In this document: positions 1 through 7,039 of the stretch, in pieces
Layout of the letters: each line of letters opens with the position of its first letter
Numbering within the stretch: the stretch's first letter is position 1
From: Flavipsychrobacter sp.
GTDB taxonomy: Bacteria > Bacteroidota > Bacteroidia > Chitinophagales > Chitinophagaceae
DNA length: 64,000 bases
Direction: 5' to 3'
Assembly (NCBI GenBank): GCA_021155965.1
Contig: JAJNBJ010000024.1
Location: 1 to 64,000, forward strand
Translations under genes and position numbers: made by a program
The notes under the pieces: model-generated
Databases searched by the model: none
The model's input: only the letters and a program-made list of their open reading frames with translations
Told to the model about the DNA's origin: nothing

Positions 1-207
1 GGCTCGCTGGTAACGGCTGATAAAGAGGTAATGCTCCACATCACCAACATGCTGGGCCAGGCGGTGTATGCTATGCCATTGGAGGTAAAAGGCAATGAAG
101 TAAACGGCATGGTGCAATTACCATACGATGTGCCAAACGGTATGTACCTGGTAACCCTCCGCACCACCACCGGCACTAAGACCTTCCACCTGGTGATAGA
201 GAAGTAA
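1..207 (+). CDS. C-terminal fragment of a T9SS type A secreted protein
   Basis: The window opens inside a reading frame that runs to a TAA at 205-207; the start lies upstream of the window. The 68 visible residues have the shape of a type A sorting domain: a strand with ITNMLGQAVY, then PNGMYLVTLRT and the terminal TKTFHLVIEK. This domain directs secretion across the outer membrane by the type IX system and is normally cleaved off at the surface. The sequence closely resembles the tail of the giant adhesin at 12689-21010 (ITNVLGQIIY, NGMYLLNLRS, VFHLVVER), so the missing part may be another repeat adhesin; that is inference. Confidence 0.85.
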   Translation, partial: GSLVTADKEVMLHITNMLGQAVYAMPLEVKGNEVNGMVQLPYDVPNGMYLVTLRTTTGTKTFHLVIEK

Positions 208-226
208 ATAGTTGAACTATACACAT

Positions 227-261
227 AAAAACCTTGAAGGGCATATCCTTCAAGGTTTTTT
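227..261 (+). terminator. Rho-independent terminator of the T9SS gene
   Basis: A 14-bp perfect stem (AAAAACCTTGAAGG, 227-240, with its complement at 247-260) has a 6-nt loop and ends in a T-run. It lies 19 bases after the stop at 207. Confidence 0.85.
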
Positions 262-318
262 GTTTGTAAAAAATACGGGTCATGTTGGTGGCATGTTTTT
301 CCTAATTCAGCTATTGAA

Positions 319-1743
319 ATGAAATGTTTGACAAAAGGGAGCAAAAGATGTTTAAAGTGGCTCTCGGCCATTTTTTTTATTATACAGGCATATCCCTGTT
401 TTTCAATTTGTTATGAAAATGATTCCATCACGGTTGCTGCAAGCACCAAATATAAAAAGCCGGCAATAGTACGGCTGATACTGGGCGATAACTACCGCAA
501 AGACTGGCAAACTCCTGTAAAGATGCCTGTTTTTCATCTTGCAAAAGAAATGGGCGGGCTGACCATAACAAAACCGGCAGGCGGAAATCAAACAAAAAGC
601 CTCCAGATGGTAACTGCCGACAGCGTGGAAATGGCATTGCGTACTATTGATAAGGATACAAGAAAAGTGCTGCCGCCCATATTGCGCTACACATTTGTGC
701 GGGTACTTGCGCAGGATATTGTCTCAGCTGCACAGCCGTATGCCCCGTTAACAGTGTCTGTATTATCTGATGCCCTCGGTATAATGCCGCTCAGCCCGAA
801 GCTATTCTATGTGCCGCATGATTCCGCTCTTGGCAAGCACCAAAAAGACTTCGCCGGTAAAGTGTGTTTTTTGGAAGAGCGTAAGCCGTTACGACCCGGC
901 ACTAAGTCGGAAGACATGGAAGACCTTTTAGAAAGTTTAAAGAAAGAGAACGACATAGTCATTTCACAAAAAGAAATGCTGCGTGCCCGCCTCCTGGATA
1001 TGGTGATAGGTGACTGGGACAGGCATCAAAGCCAGTGGCGTTGGGGTAAGTATGATTCGGCGGGCAGGACTTTTTACTATTGCATTCCACTGGACCGCGA
1101 CCAGGCGTTTTTTTATTCAGACGGGCTGCATTTAAAATTCCTGCGGCTTTTTACATTGCAGTACCTCGCGGGATTTGACAGGAAGATAACCAACATACGC
1201 AAGCTCAATGCCGTGGCGAGAGACGTTGATCTTGTGTTTTTAAATGAGCTTGCCGCAAGCGATTGGCACGAAGTTGTTGGCAATGTGCAGCATGGCCTTA
1301 CCGACCATATAATTGACTCAGCTATAAACCAATTGCCGCCTGAAATACTTGCTGTAAGGGGCAATGAGCTGAAGGCCAAACTGAAAAGCAGGCGGGACGG
1401 ATTGTACCCTGCCGCCATGGAGTATTACTCGTACCTGGCAAAGAGGGTATCTGTAATTGCTACAGAGAGGCACGAAGTATTTAAAGTGACCAATGCAGGT
1501 GGCAATACGCGGATCACGGTATATAACAGCAATAAAAAAAAGGAAAGGAATATTATTTACGAGCGCATTTTTGATGAGGTGCAAACCAAAACAGTTTACC
1601 TGGTTGGTGTGGATGACAATGACATTATAGAAATACCCGAAAAGCTGAAGATCAATATTGAGGTACTTAAAGCAGGCAAGAAAAAAACGGACAAGCACGA
1701 CCTGAGGCAAAAAGTGCTGAACCGCCTTAGAAAGAATAAGTAG
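319..1743 (+). CDS. Secreted protein with HipA/FAM20-like kinase motifs
   Basis: This encodes 474 aa with an N-terminal hydrophobic signal segment (about residues 13-29). It resembles the middle part of a Bacteroidota family in which this region is fused between an N-terminal calcineurin-type phosphoesterase and a C-terminal outer-membrane barrel. Shared features recalled from that family are LGDNYRKDW (55-63), the TKSL segment, LRTIDKD, AARLLDMVIGDWDRH-type and DRDQAF motifs. GDWDRHQSQW (231-240) followed by DRDQAF (259-264) looks like the catalytic and metal-binding Asp pair of HipA/CotH/FAM20-fold kinases. Here neither the phosphoesterase nor a full barrel is present; the C-terminus ends in a basic tail. 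Function is not known; a secreted kinase or pseudokinase is inference. A terminator hairpin follows 30 bases after the stop. Confidence 0.7.
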   Translation: MKCLTKGSKRCLKWLSAIFFIIQAYPCFSICYENDSITVAASTKYKKPAIVRLILGDNYRKDWQTPVKMPVFHLAKEMGGLTITKPAGGNQTKSLQMVTADSVEMALRTIDKDTRKVLPPILRYTFVRVLAQDIVSAAQPYAPLTVSVLSDALGIMPLSPKLFYVPHDSALGKHQKDFAGKVCFLEERKPLRPGTKSEDMEDLLESLKKENDIVISQKEMLRARLLDMVIGDWDRHQSQWRWGKYDSAGRTFYYCIPLDRDQAFFYSDGLHLKFLRLFTLQYLAGFDRKITNIRKLNAVARDVDLVFLNELAASDWHEVVGNVQHGLTDHIIDSAINQLPPEILAVRGNELKAKLKSRRDGLYPAAMEYYSYLAKRVSVIATERHEVFKVTNAGGNTRITVYNSNKKKERNIIYERIFDEVQTKTVYLVGVDDNDIIEIPEKLKINIEVLKAGKKKTDKHDLRQKVLNRLRKNK

Positions 1744-1772
1744 GCTTTGATGGGGATTAAACGATGTACTCA

Positions 1773-1793
1773 AGTGTAGATACAATCTACACT
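1773..1793 (+). terminator. Terminator hairpin after the kinase-like gene
   Basis: A 9-bp perfect stem (AGTGTAGAT / ATCTACACT) with a 3-nt loop is followed 11 bases later by a run of eight T. It lies 30 bases after the stop codon at 1743. Confidence 0.65.
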
Positions 1794-1836
1794 CATCATT
1801 TCTATTTTTTTTGAAACACTACGGATAGGATGGGTG

Positions 1837-1863
1837 GGTTCCGTTCCCGGTGGGAACAGAACC
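1837..1863. repeat. 12-bp hairpin with GTTCCCGGTGGGAAC core
   Basis: The arms GGTTCCGTTCCC and GGGAACAGAACC pair with one mismatch around a 3-nt loop. The core CCGTTCCCGGYGGG is also the opening of the dispersed palindromic repeat at 3163, so this may be a minimal relative of that family. No T-run follows on either strand, which argues against a terminator. Confidence 0.55.
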
Positions 1864-1960
1864 TAACGGCTATTTATATTGTAAACCAATAAGATAGAAG
1901 AACCTTGAACCCTTTACTCTCGAATTTCGCTCTAAACGAAATGCCGCGAAAGAACTATTG

Positions 1961-1990
1961 CAAAGATACAAATTTGTTAGGTAGAAACAA
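1961..1990 (-). promoter_or_regulatory. Orphan Bacteroidota-type promoter pointing left
   Basis: Read on the minus strand this is TTG, 19 bases, then TATCTTTG: a very good match to the Bacteroidota -33/-7 consensus (TTG-N19-TAnnTTTG). Initiation would fall near 1955. No minus-strand gene lies downstream before the convergent gene ending at 1743. It is either a leftover promoter or drives a short non-coding RNA. The rest of 1744-2051 shows only the two hairpins described and no plausible protein. Confidence 0.5.
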
Positions 1991-2051
1991 TAAGAAAAGC
2001 TGTCTAGCTGGACATGTTGGGAGATGTGTTCGTATATCCAGTGCCAGGTCT

Positions 2052-2765
2052 CTAAAAGCTTGTAGAAATCATGATTCCGTATTGGAAACCGGGACCACTT
2101 TTTTTGATGCTTTTGATTTGTCCATCATACCAGTATGCTCCAATCTCCGGTAGTATTGAAATATTTGGCCGGATATCTCTTTTTAGCCCAATAGAGATAC
2201 CCGCAATATTTACGAAATTTCCTTTTGCACCATCGGTCGCTGTTGGAATGGAAAGGCTTACATACCGCCCCATTCCTGTTAGATGTGTTTTTTGATTTAC
2301 ATTATATGTCATCAAGATAGCTCCGTTAGGACTGTAGGCTAATCTTGTATTCCCTTCTATCAGAACATGCGCGCCCCCTACACCTGCTACCAAAGCAAAA
2401 TCGATTTTGCTTTGAGGTCGTGTGAGACAATATTTCACATCGAGATTAACTCCGAATCCTGGCCCTACCGTTGAAAACGGAAGTGGGATCGGGGCCAGGC
2501 GAAGACCAGCATCCATTCTGTTACTTAACCCGAACCTAAACCCTGCATGCGGGATGGTAAAAAACCCACTTGCCATTCTCGGTTCTCCTAAAAAAACCAT
2601 TTGCCCACCAAGCCCGGCGGCAAAACCAATTCGTTTACTGGCTAATGTCCGGGCGGTGCCAAAATTAACAACCCAGAAAGCCGACGTCTGTAAGGGTAGA
2701 AACGTTAATAAAAACAACTTAAAGGCAACCTGCACTTTCTTAAAAGTTAGTATCTGTATATTCAT
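2052..2765 (-). CDS. Putative outer-membrane beta-barrel protein
   Basis: This encodes 237 aa from the ATG at 2765; the ORF is open a further 11 codons, but the start at 2765 places a good signal peptide (hydrophobic FKLFLLTFLPLQTSAFW) at the N-terminus. The mature part alternates short amphipathic strands and Gly/Asn turns (GFRFGLSNRMDAGLRLAP, YVSLSIPTA, GISIGLKRD) and ends in a C-terminal hydrophobic residue (ISTSF), as porin-like barrels do. I do not recognise a named family; function is unknown. It is isolated, with the non-coding 1744-2051 on one side and a decayed gene on the other. Confidence 0.6.
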   Translation of the reverse strand: MNIQILTFKKVQVAFKLFLLTFLPLQTSAFWVVNFGTARTLASKRIGFAAGLGGQMVFLGEPRMASGFFTIPHAGFRFGLSNRMDAGLRLAPIPLPFSTVGPGFGVNLDVKYCLTRPQSKIDFALVAGVGGAHVLIEGNTRLAYSPNGAILMTYNVNQKTHLTGMGRYVSLSIPTATDGAKGNFVNIAGISIGLKRDIRPNISILPEIGAYWYDGQIKSIKKSGPGFQYGIMISTSF

Positions 2766-2835
2766 TAGTTGCAAAGCTAAGGCAACAAAGCGTACCATTT
2801 AGCAGTAGCCGCTTCAATGCACTTTGAAAATTTGG

Positions 2836-3160
2836 TTAGAAATGGCGGGTATCTGGGATCTTTATTACATTGAATTCATGATTGGTAGCATGATGGCAAT
2901 TATTGCAGGTATTTGTTAATAGAATGAAACTACTCTTGAATAATTAAGGATTCTTCTGCTGAATTGCATTTGTCATGCTATCAAGAACAGGCTCTATCAC
3001 CGGCAGCGATCTTGCTTTTGCCTATTACTGTTATATTGTTTGATACCATCTAAAGCCTCCTTTATTTCACTTATCTCAAATCAGCTAATTTCCAGTTCTG
3101 AGCCCCACTGGCAAACCAAAGTTTTTCAATCCATATTTGCACAATAGGGTTAAAATTAAG
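2836..3160 (-). pseudogene. Decayed cytochrome-c-like (CxxCH) gene
   Basis: Conceptual minus-strand translation in three successive frames gives a continuous protein-like text: PIVQIWIEKLWFASGAQNW and KLAD, then (frameshift near 3077) EISEIKEALDGIKQYNSN, then (second frameshift near 3020) LPVIEPVLDSMTNAIQQKNP. An in-frame TAA at about 2945 follows, then LLTNTCNNCHHATNHEF ending in RHF-stop at 2836. CNNCH is a c-type heme attachment motif. From memory this matches a small periplasmic Bacteroidota family with an LWFAG...NW...EI.EI segment and a C-terminal TCNNCH.ATN motif. Two frameshifts, one stop and a missing N-terminus, which is cut off exactly where the repeat at 3161 begins, make it a pseudogene. 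Confidence 0.75.
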
Positions 3161-3235
3161 TGTCCGTTCCCGGCGGGTCTCCCATAGCATAGCCCGTGCG
3201 TTAGCGGGGACCCGCAGGCATCAGGGCACTGTAGT
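3161..3235. repeat. Dispersed palindromic repeat, module beta, copy 1
   Basis: It starts TCCGTTCCCGGCGGGTCTCC and closes GGGGACCCGC then AGGCATCAGGGC. The arms GCGGGTCTCC and GGGGACCCGC form a long-loop stem (9 of 10 pairs). Related copies lie at 61884-61950 and 63802-63884, with a decayed one at 61556-61620. Its left edge coincides with the truncation point of the cytochrome-like pseudogene. Confidence 0.75.
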
Positions 3236-3389
3236 TGATGCGCAATAGCTTACCCTGCCCCCGGTGTGCGTTGTGTTCCAAAAGTAAAAATGAACGTCTA
3301 CCATATGTCTCCGACTACGGTTTAGCGGGTGGCAATCTCCTGGTTGCCGATTGTAGTAATACCATTTAAACATTAAAAAACGGCATGGA

Positions 3390-3430
3390 CTTTGCGTGCT
3401 TTGCGTATCCTTTGCGCCTTTGCGTGAAAA
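3390..3430. repeat. CTTTGCG heptad cluster
   Basis: CTTTGCG occurs at 3390, 3399, 3410 and 3418. Similar clusters lie at 48105-48191 and, in inverted pairs, at 54188-54244. Between 3236 and 3570 I otherwise see nothing: the open frames there read like translated repeat (SRKGAK-type strings) and not protein. Confidence 0.7.
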
Positions 3431-3571
3431 TTTCAATGCCGGTTTTTTATGGTCAAAACATTGATTATTGATGGGGCTCCCACCCGCTCCGTTAACCCTC
3501 GCCGCATTATCGAACGCGGTCCCGGGCCTGCTGAAGGCATTCTGAACCTGCAAAAGAACCCAAAAGATGAT

Positions 3572-3690
3572 ATTGATAATCAATCGCTCAGTGCGCAAAC
3601 GATGCGCAAATAGTGCGCAAAATTAAATGTACAAATACATTGAAGCAGAATAGATTACAGATAGAAGTGTTGCTACAAAAAAAATGTCAA
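3572..3690. repeat. Module epsilon, copy 1: palindrome plus three 11-bp-phased TGCGCAAA
   Basis: ATTGATAATCAAT (an imperfect palindrome) is followed by TGCGCAAA at 3592, 3603 and 3614, spaced exactly 11 bp. About 50 bases later comes TGTTGCTACAAAAAAAA. The same arrangement, with the same spacing, is at 48220-48330. The remainder up to 3774 has no feature. Confidence 0.75.
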
Positions 3691-3774
3691 AAATGAACCA
3701 AAAAAAACTCACTTTTCGCTGCCAAATATCCGGTGTCAGGCATCAGGTATAATGCATCTATTATCTATTATGAC

Positions 3775-5538
3775 TCACGACCTCAACCCCAACTCCTTCA
3801 TCTGTGCCTCATCAATTGCTGATGGGGCATCGAGCATCATATCGCGGCCCATGTTGTTTTTGGGGAAAGCTATAAAGTCGCGTATGCCTTCCTGGCCGCC
3901 CAGTAGTGCACACAGCCTGTCGAAGCCAAGCGCTATGCCTCCATGCGGCGGTGCACCATATTCAAATGCCCCCATCAGGAAGCCGAATTTATCCTGCGCT
4001 TCTTCCTTGCTCATACCTAATGCAGCAAACATCTTTTCCTGCAAGCCACGCTGGAAGATACGTATAGAACCACCGCCAACCTCAGTGCCGTTCAGCACCA
4101 GGTCGTACGCATTGGCCTTTATCTCTCCGTACCTGCTTCTATCATCCATCAGCGCTATCTGCTCCGGCTTCGGCGATGTGAACGGATGGTGCTTTGCCAT
4201 CCAGTGGTCAGTCTCTTCATCATACTCAAACAGCGGAAAGTCTATCACCCATAGCGGTTTGTATACATCAGGATTGCGTAAGCCCAGGCGGTTGCCCATT
4301 TCCAGTCGCAGTTCGCTCATGGCTTTGCGGCTGCGTGTTTCAGCGCCCGCCAGTATTAATATAAGATCACCTTTTCCTGCATTGCAGAAGGTTGCTATCT
4401 CGCGCAGCTTCTCCTCGTTAAAGAATTTATCTACGCTGCTCTTTACGGTGCCATCAGCATTGCATTTTATGTTCACTACCCCGCTCATGCCTATCTGCGG
4501 GCGTTTCACCCATTCGGTAAGCTCATCAGTTTGTTTGCGGGTATATTCTGCTGCACCCGGCACGGCTATCGCCAACACGGTCTCTGCATCATTAAATACT
4601 TTGAATTCGCTATTGTTCAGCGCATCGCAATATACTTTACCCGCAGCCTTCATATTCGCTATCTTCATCCCGAAACGTATATCCGGCTTATCGTTGCCAT
4701 ATTGCCACATGGCATCATCATACGTCATCCGCGGAAAAGCTTCAGTTATCTCCCTACCCTTCACATCTTTGAAAACATGCTTAAACAACCCTTCGAACGT
4801 ATTGAGGATATCCTCCTGCTCCACAAAGCACATCTCGCAGTCTATCTGCGTGAACTCAGGCTGGCGGTCGGCACGCAGGTCCTCATCACGGAAGCATTTC
4901 ACCACCTGGTAGTAGCGGTCGTAGCCGCTCACCATCAGCAGTTGCTTAAAGGTTTGCGGGCTCTGCGGCAGTGCATAGAACTGCCCCTGGTTCATGCGCG
5001 ATGGCACAACGAAGTCTCGCGCGCCCTCCGGTGTACTGCGGATAAGGAAGGGAGTTTCTATATCCCAGAAGCCTTGTGTATCCAGGTAGTTGCGCACAGA
5101 TCGGTTCACTTTGTAGCGCAATTCAATATTGCGCTTCAGCGTTGGGCGGCGCAGGTCAAGATAGCGGTACTTCATACGCAGTTCATCGCCGCCATCAGTT
5201 TCTTCTTCTATGGTAAACGGTGGCGTTTGTGCGCCATTAAGAATAGTAAATTCAGCTACACCTATTTCAATATCACCAGTAGGGATCTTAGCATTCTTAC
5301 TGGTACGTTCCAGTACTTTGCCTTTCACCTGTATCACAAACTCACGGCCAAGCGGGTTGGCATCGAGGCGCGTATTCAACTGCTCATCAAAATACAATTG
5401 GGTGATACCATAGCGGTCGCGCAGGTCAATGAAAGTAATGCTGCCAAATTTGCGGATGGTCTGCACCCATCCTGCAAGGGTTACTTCAGTGCCTTTATGC
5501 TCAATTCTCAGCGCTCCGCATGTGTGTGTACGATACAT
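3775..5538 (-). CDS. aspS: Aspartate--tRNA ligase
   Basis: This is the class II aminoacyl-tRNA synthetase that charges tRNA-Asp. I start it at the ATG at 5538 ([11 protein letters not shown]), giving 587 aa, the usual bacterial length; four upstream in-frame codons are unlikely to be used. Visible are the N-terminal OB-fold anticodon-binding domain ([19 protein letters not shown]), motif 2 [18 protein letters not shown] (about 215-235), the GAD insertion domain, GGGSIRI and motif 3 GIALGFDRL near the C-terminus. A near-consensus -7 element (TATCTTCG read on the minus strand, 5561-5568) lies 22 bases upstream. It stands alone, 57 bases from the next minus-strand gene's stop. Confidence 0.97.
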   Translation of the reverse strand: MYRTHTCGALRIEHKGTEVTLAGWVQTIRKFGSITFIDLRDRYGITQLYFDEQLNTRLDANPLGREFVIQVKGKVLERTSKNAKIPTGDIEIGVAEFTILNGAQTPPFTIEEETDGGDELRMKYRYLDLRRPTLKRNIELRYKVNRSVRNYLDTQGFWDIETPFLIRSTPEGARDFVVPSRMNQGQFYALPQSPQTFKQLLMVSGYDRYYQVVKCFRDEDLRADRQPEFTQIDCEMCFVEQEDILNTFEGLFKHVFKDVKGREITEAFPRMTYDDAMWQYGNDKPDIRFGMKIANMKAAGKVYCDALNNSEFKVFNDAETVLAIAVPGAAEYTRKQTDELTEWVKRPQIGMSGVVNIKCNADGTVKSSVDKFFNEEKLREIATFCNAGKGDLILILAGAETRSRKAMSELRLEMGNRLGLRNPDVYKPLWVIDFPLFEYDEETDHWMAKHHPFTSPKPEQIALMDDRSRYGEIKANAYDLVLNGTEVGGGSIRIFQRGLQEKMFAALGMSKEEAQDKFGFLMGAFEYGAPPHGGIALGFDRLCALLGGQEGIRDFIAFPKNNMGRDMMLDAPSAIDEAQMKELGLRS

Positions 5539-5595
5539 AATATGATCCAAAAATGGAGTGCGAAGATAATCAGGAATGGTGAAATAACCTTTGTT

Positions 5596-6960
5596 CTACC
5601 GGACGACGGCCCGCTGCACCGCCCTTTGCCCCCCGGAAATATATTGAACAATATATATGCCGGCAGGCAAGCCCTGCAGGTCTACATCTGTTTGATGGCC
5701 CTGAACAGTGGTACTATATATGATTTGCCCTATGGCATTATACACTTCAATAACGGCATCACTGGTAAATTCAGCAGAAATGGTGAACTTGCCGGAAGAT
5801 GGATTGGGATATATATTGAACGTAATTGGGTTTACTTTTTCCAAACCAACTTTAGATATAGACTCTTCTGTAAAAGTATCTACCGGCTGCATTTTGCGGA
5901 TAACAGAATTATCCCCGTCGGCAATATAGATGTAGAGCGAATCATCAACAAACACCGCCGATGGGCCACGGAAAGTGGCTGCAGTAGCAGGGCCGCCATC
6001 GCCGGTATAGCCTACCCCACCCGTACCTGCGATAGTACTCATGATACCCTTGGGGTGAATGGCACGGATAACGTTATTGTTGAAATCGGAGATGTATACA
6101 TAGCCGAACTTGTCCACAAATACGCAATTGGGCTGGTTAAGCGTTGCGCCAATGGCAAGCGAACCATCGCCTGTATAACCAGCAGTGGTAGTGCCCGCAA
6201 TAGTTGTTATAACACCAGTGGCAGCATTTATCTTCCGTATAGTGTGGTTGCCGAATTCAGAGATGTACAGATTGCCGTAACGGTCTATAGCTACACTGCT
6301 GGGATAATACAACTTGGCGGCAGTAGCAGGGCCATAATCGCCATAAAACCCGGGCAGGCCATTGCCAGCTATGGTGCTGATGATACCTGTGGCGGCAGTG
6401 AATTTGCGCACACGGTGGTTCTCGTAATCTGCTATATAGATATTGCCAGCAAGGTCAACACAGCCCTTGTAGGGCGACTGGAACTGAGCAGCAGTAGCAG
6501 GGCCACCATTGCCACTGTAACCTGCGGTGCCATTACCACATATTGTAGTGATAACTTTTGTAGCAGCATTTACCTTCCGGATGGTATTATTGTAAAATTC
6601 GGTGATATACATGTTGCCCGCAGTATCCATACAAATACCATCGGGATTACCGAGCTCTGCAGCAGATGCCGGGCCACCATCGCCGCTATAGCCTTGGATA
6701 CCTGTACCCACTACCGTACTGATAGTATCATGAAAGATCTTACGGATGCGCTCGTTAAAGTAATCGGCTACATAAACTTCCCCCTTCTTATTTACATAAA
6801 TACTACGCGGGAAGGCAAGGGAATAAGCCGTTGCCGGGGAACCGTCGCCAATATATTGTGTAACACCATCGCCTGCTATAGTTTTTATTGTTTGGCCATT
6901 AGCATTAATACCCAGAAAAAAAACTAATAATGAGCAACATAATAGTTTAGAGGTATTCAT
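5596..6960 (-). CDS. Secreted six-bladed NHL-repeat protein, T9SS type A
   Basis: From the ATG at 6960 this encodes 454 aa with signal peptide LLCCSLLVFFLGINANG. Six NHL repeats of about 57 residues follow, each with TIAGNGxxGYxGDGGPATAA, a PxxVxVDxxGNxYIAD strand and NxxIRKI. This is the count for one closed propeller, a fold used for protein or ligand binding. The C-terminal 80 residues are a type A sorting domain (YPNPSSGKFTI, IEVYNAIGQIIY, PAGIYIVQY). It is a paralogue of the next gene (7040-8506), and the two lie in tandem. A -7 element TATTTTTG lies 22 bases upstream, overlapping the terminator of its neighbour. The binding partner is not known. Confidence 0.88.
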   Translation of the reverse strand: MNTSKLLCCSLLVFFLGINANGQTIKTIAGDGVTQYIGDGSPATAYSLAFPRSIYVNKKGEVYVADYFNERIRKIFHDTISTVVGTGIQGYSGDGGPASAAELGNPDGICMDTAGNMYITEFYNNTIRKVNAATKVITTICGNGTAGYSGNGGPATAAQFQSPYKGCVDLAGNIYIADYENHRVRKFTAATGIISTIAGNGLPGFYGDYGPATAAKLYYPSSVAIDRYGNLYISEFGNHTIRKINAATGVITTIAGTTTAGYTGDGSLAIGATLNQPNCVFVDKFGYVYISDFNNNVIRAIHPKGIMSTIAGTGGVGYTGDGGPATAATFRGPSAVFVDDSLYIYIADGDNSVIRKMQPVDTFTEESISKVGLEKVNPITFNIYPNPSSGKFTISAEFTSDAVIEVYNAIGQIIYSTTVQGHQTDVDLQGLPAGIYIVQYISGGQRAVQRAVVR

Positions 6961-6981
6961 AGTTGTGAATTTGGCGCTATA

Positions 6982-6989
6982 CAAAAATA
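6982..6989 (-). promoter_or_regulatory. -7 element of the NHL gene
   Basis: On the minus strand this reads TATTTTTG, an exact TAnnTTTG, 22 bases before the ATG at 6960. It is also the U-tract of the terminator at 6990-7017. Confidence 0.55.
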
Positions 6990-7017
6990 CGAAATGCTCC
7001 TCAAAAGGAGCATTTCG
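6990..7017 (-). terminator. Terminator of the 7040-8506 NHL gene
   Basis: An 11-bp perfect stem (CGAAATGCTCC / GGAGCATTTCG) with a 6-nt loop, followed on the minus strand by TATTTTTG. It lies 22 bases after that gene's stop. Confidence 0.75.
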
Positions 7018-7039
7018 CTGAAAAATATCAGTTAAAATG

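Noticed and set aside
1837-1863. Hairpin as terminator of the kinase-like gene
   Set aside because: It has no T-run on either strand and lies 94 bases past the stop; the hairpin at 1773-1793 with its T-run fits better.
1905-2153. 82-codon plus-strand frame
   Set aside because: It crosses the orphan minus-strand promoter and the end of the barrel-like gene; composition is not protein-like.
3221-3598. 125-codon minus-strand frame
   Set aside because: It runs through repeat module beta and the CTTTGCG heptads; the SRKGAKDTQSTQ-type text is translated repeat.
4531-6927. 798-codon open frame on the plus strand
   Set aside because: It lies antisense across aspS and the NHL gene; both opposite-strand genes have clear motifs and signal peptides, and the plus-strand text has no domain. 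It is a codon-composition shadow.
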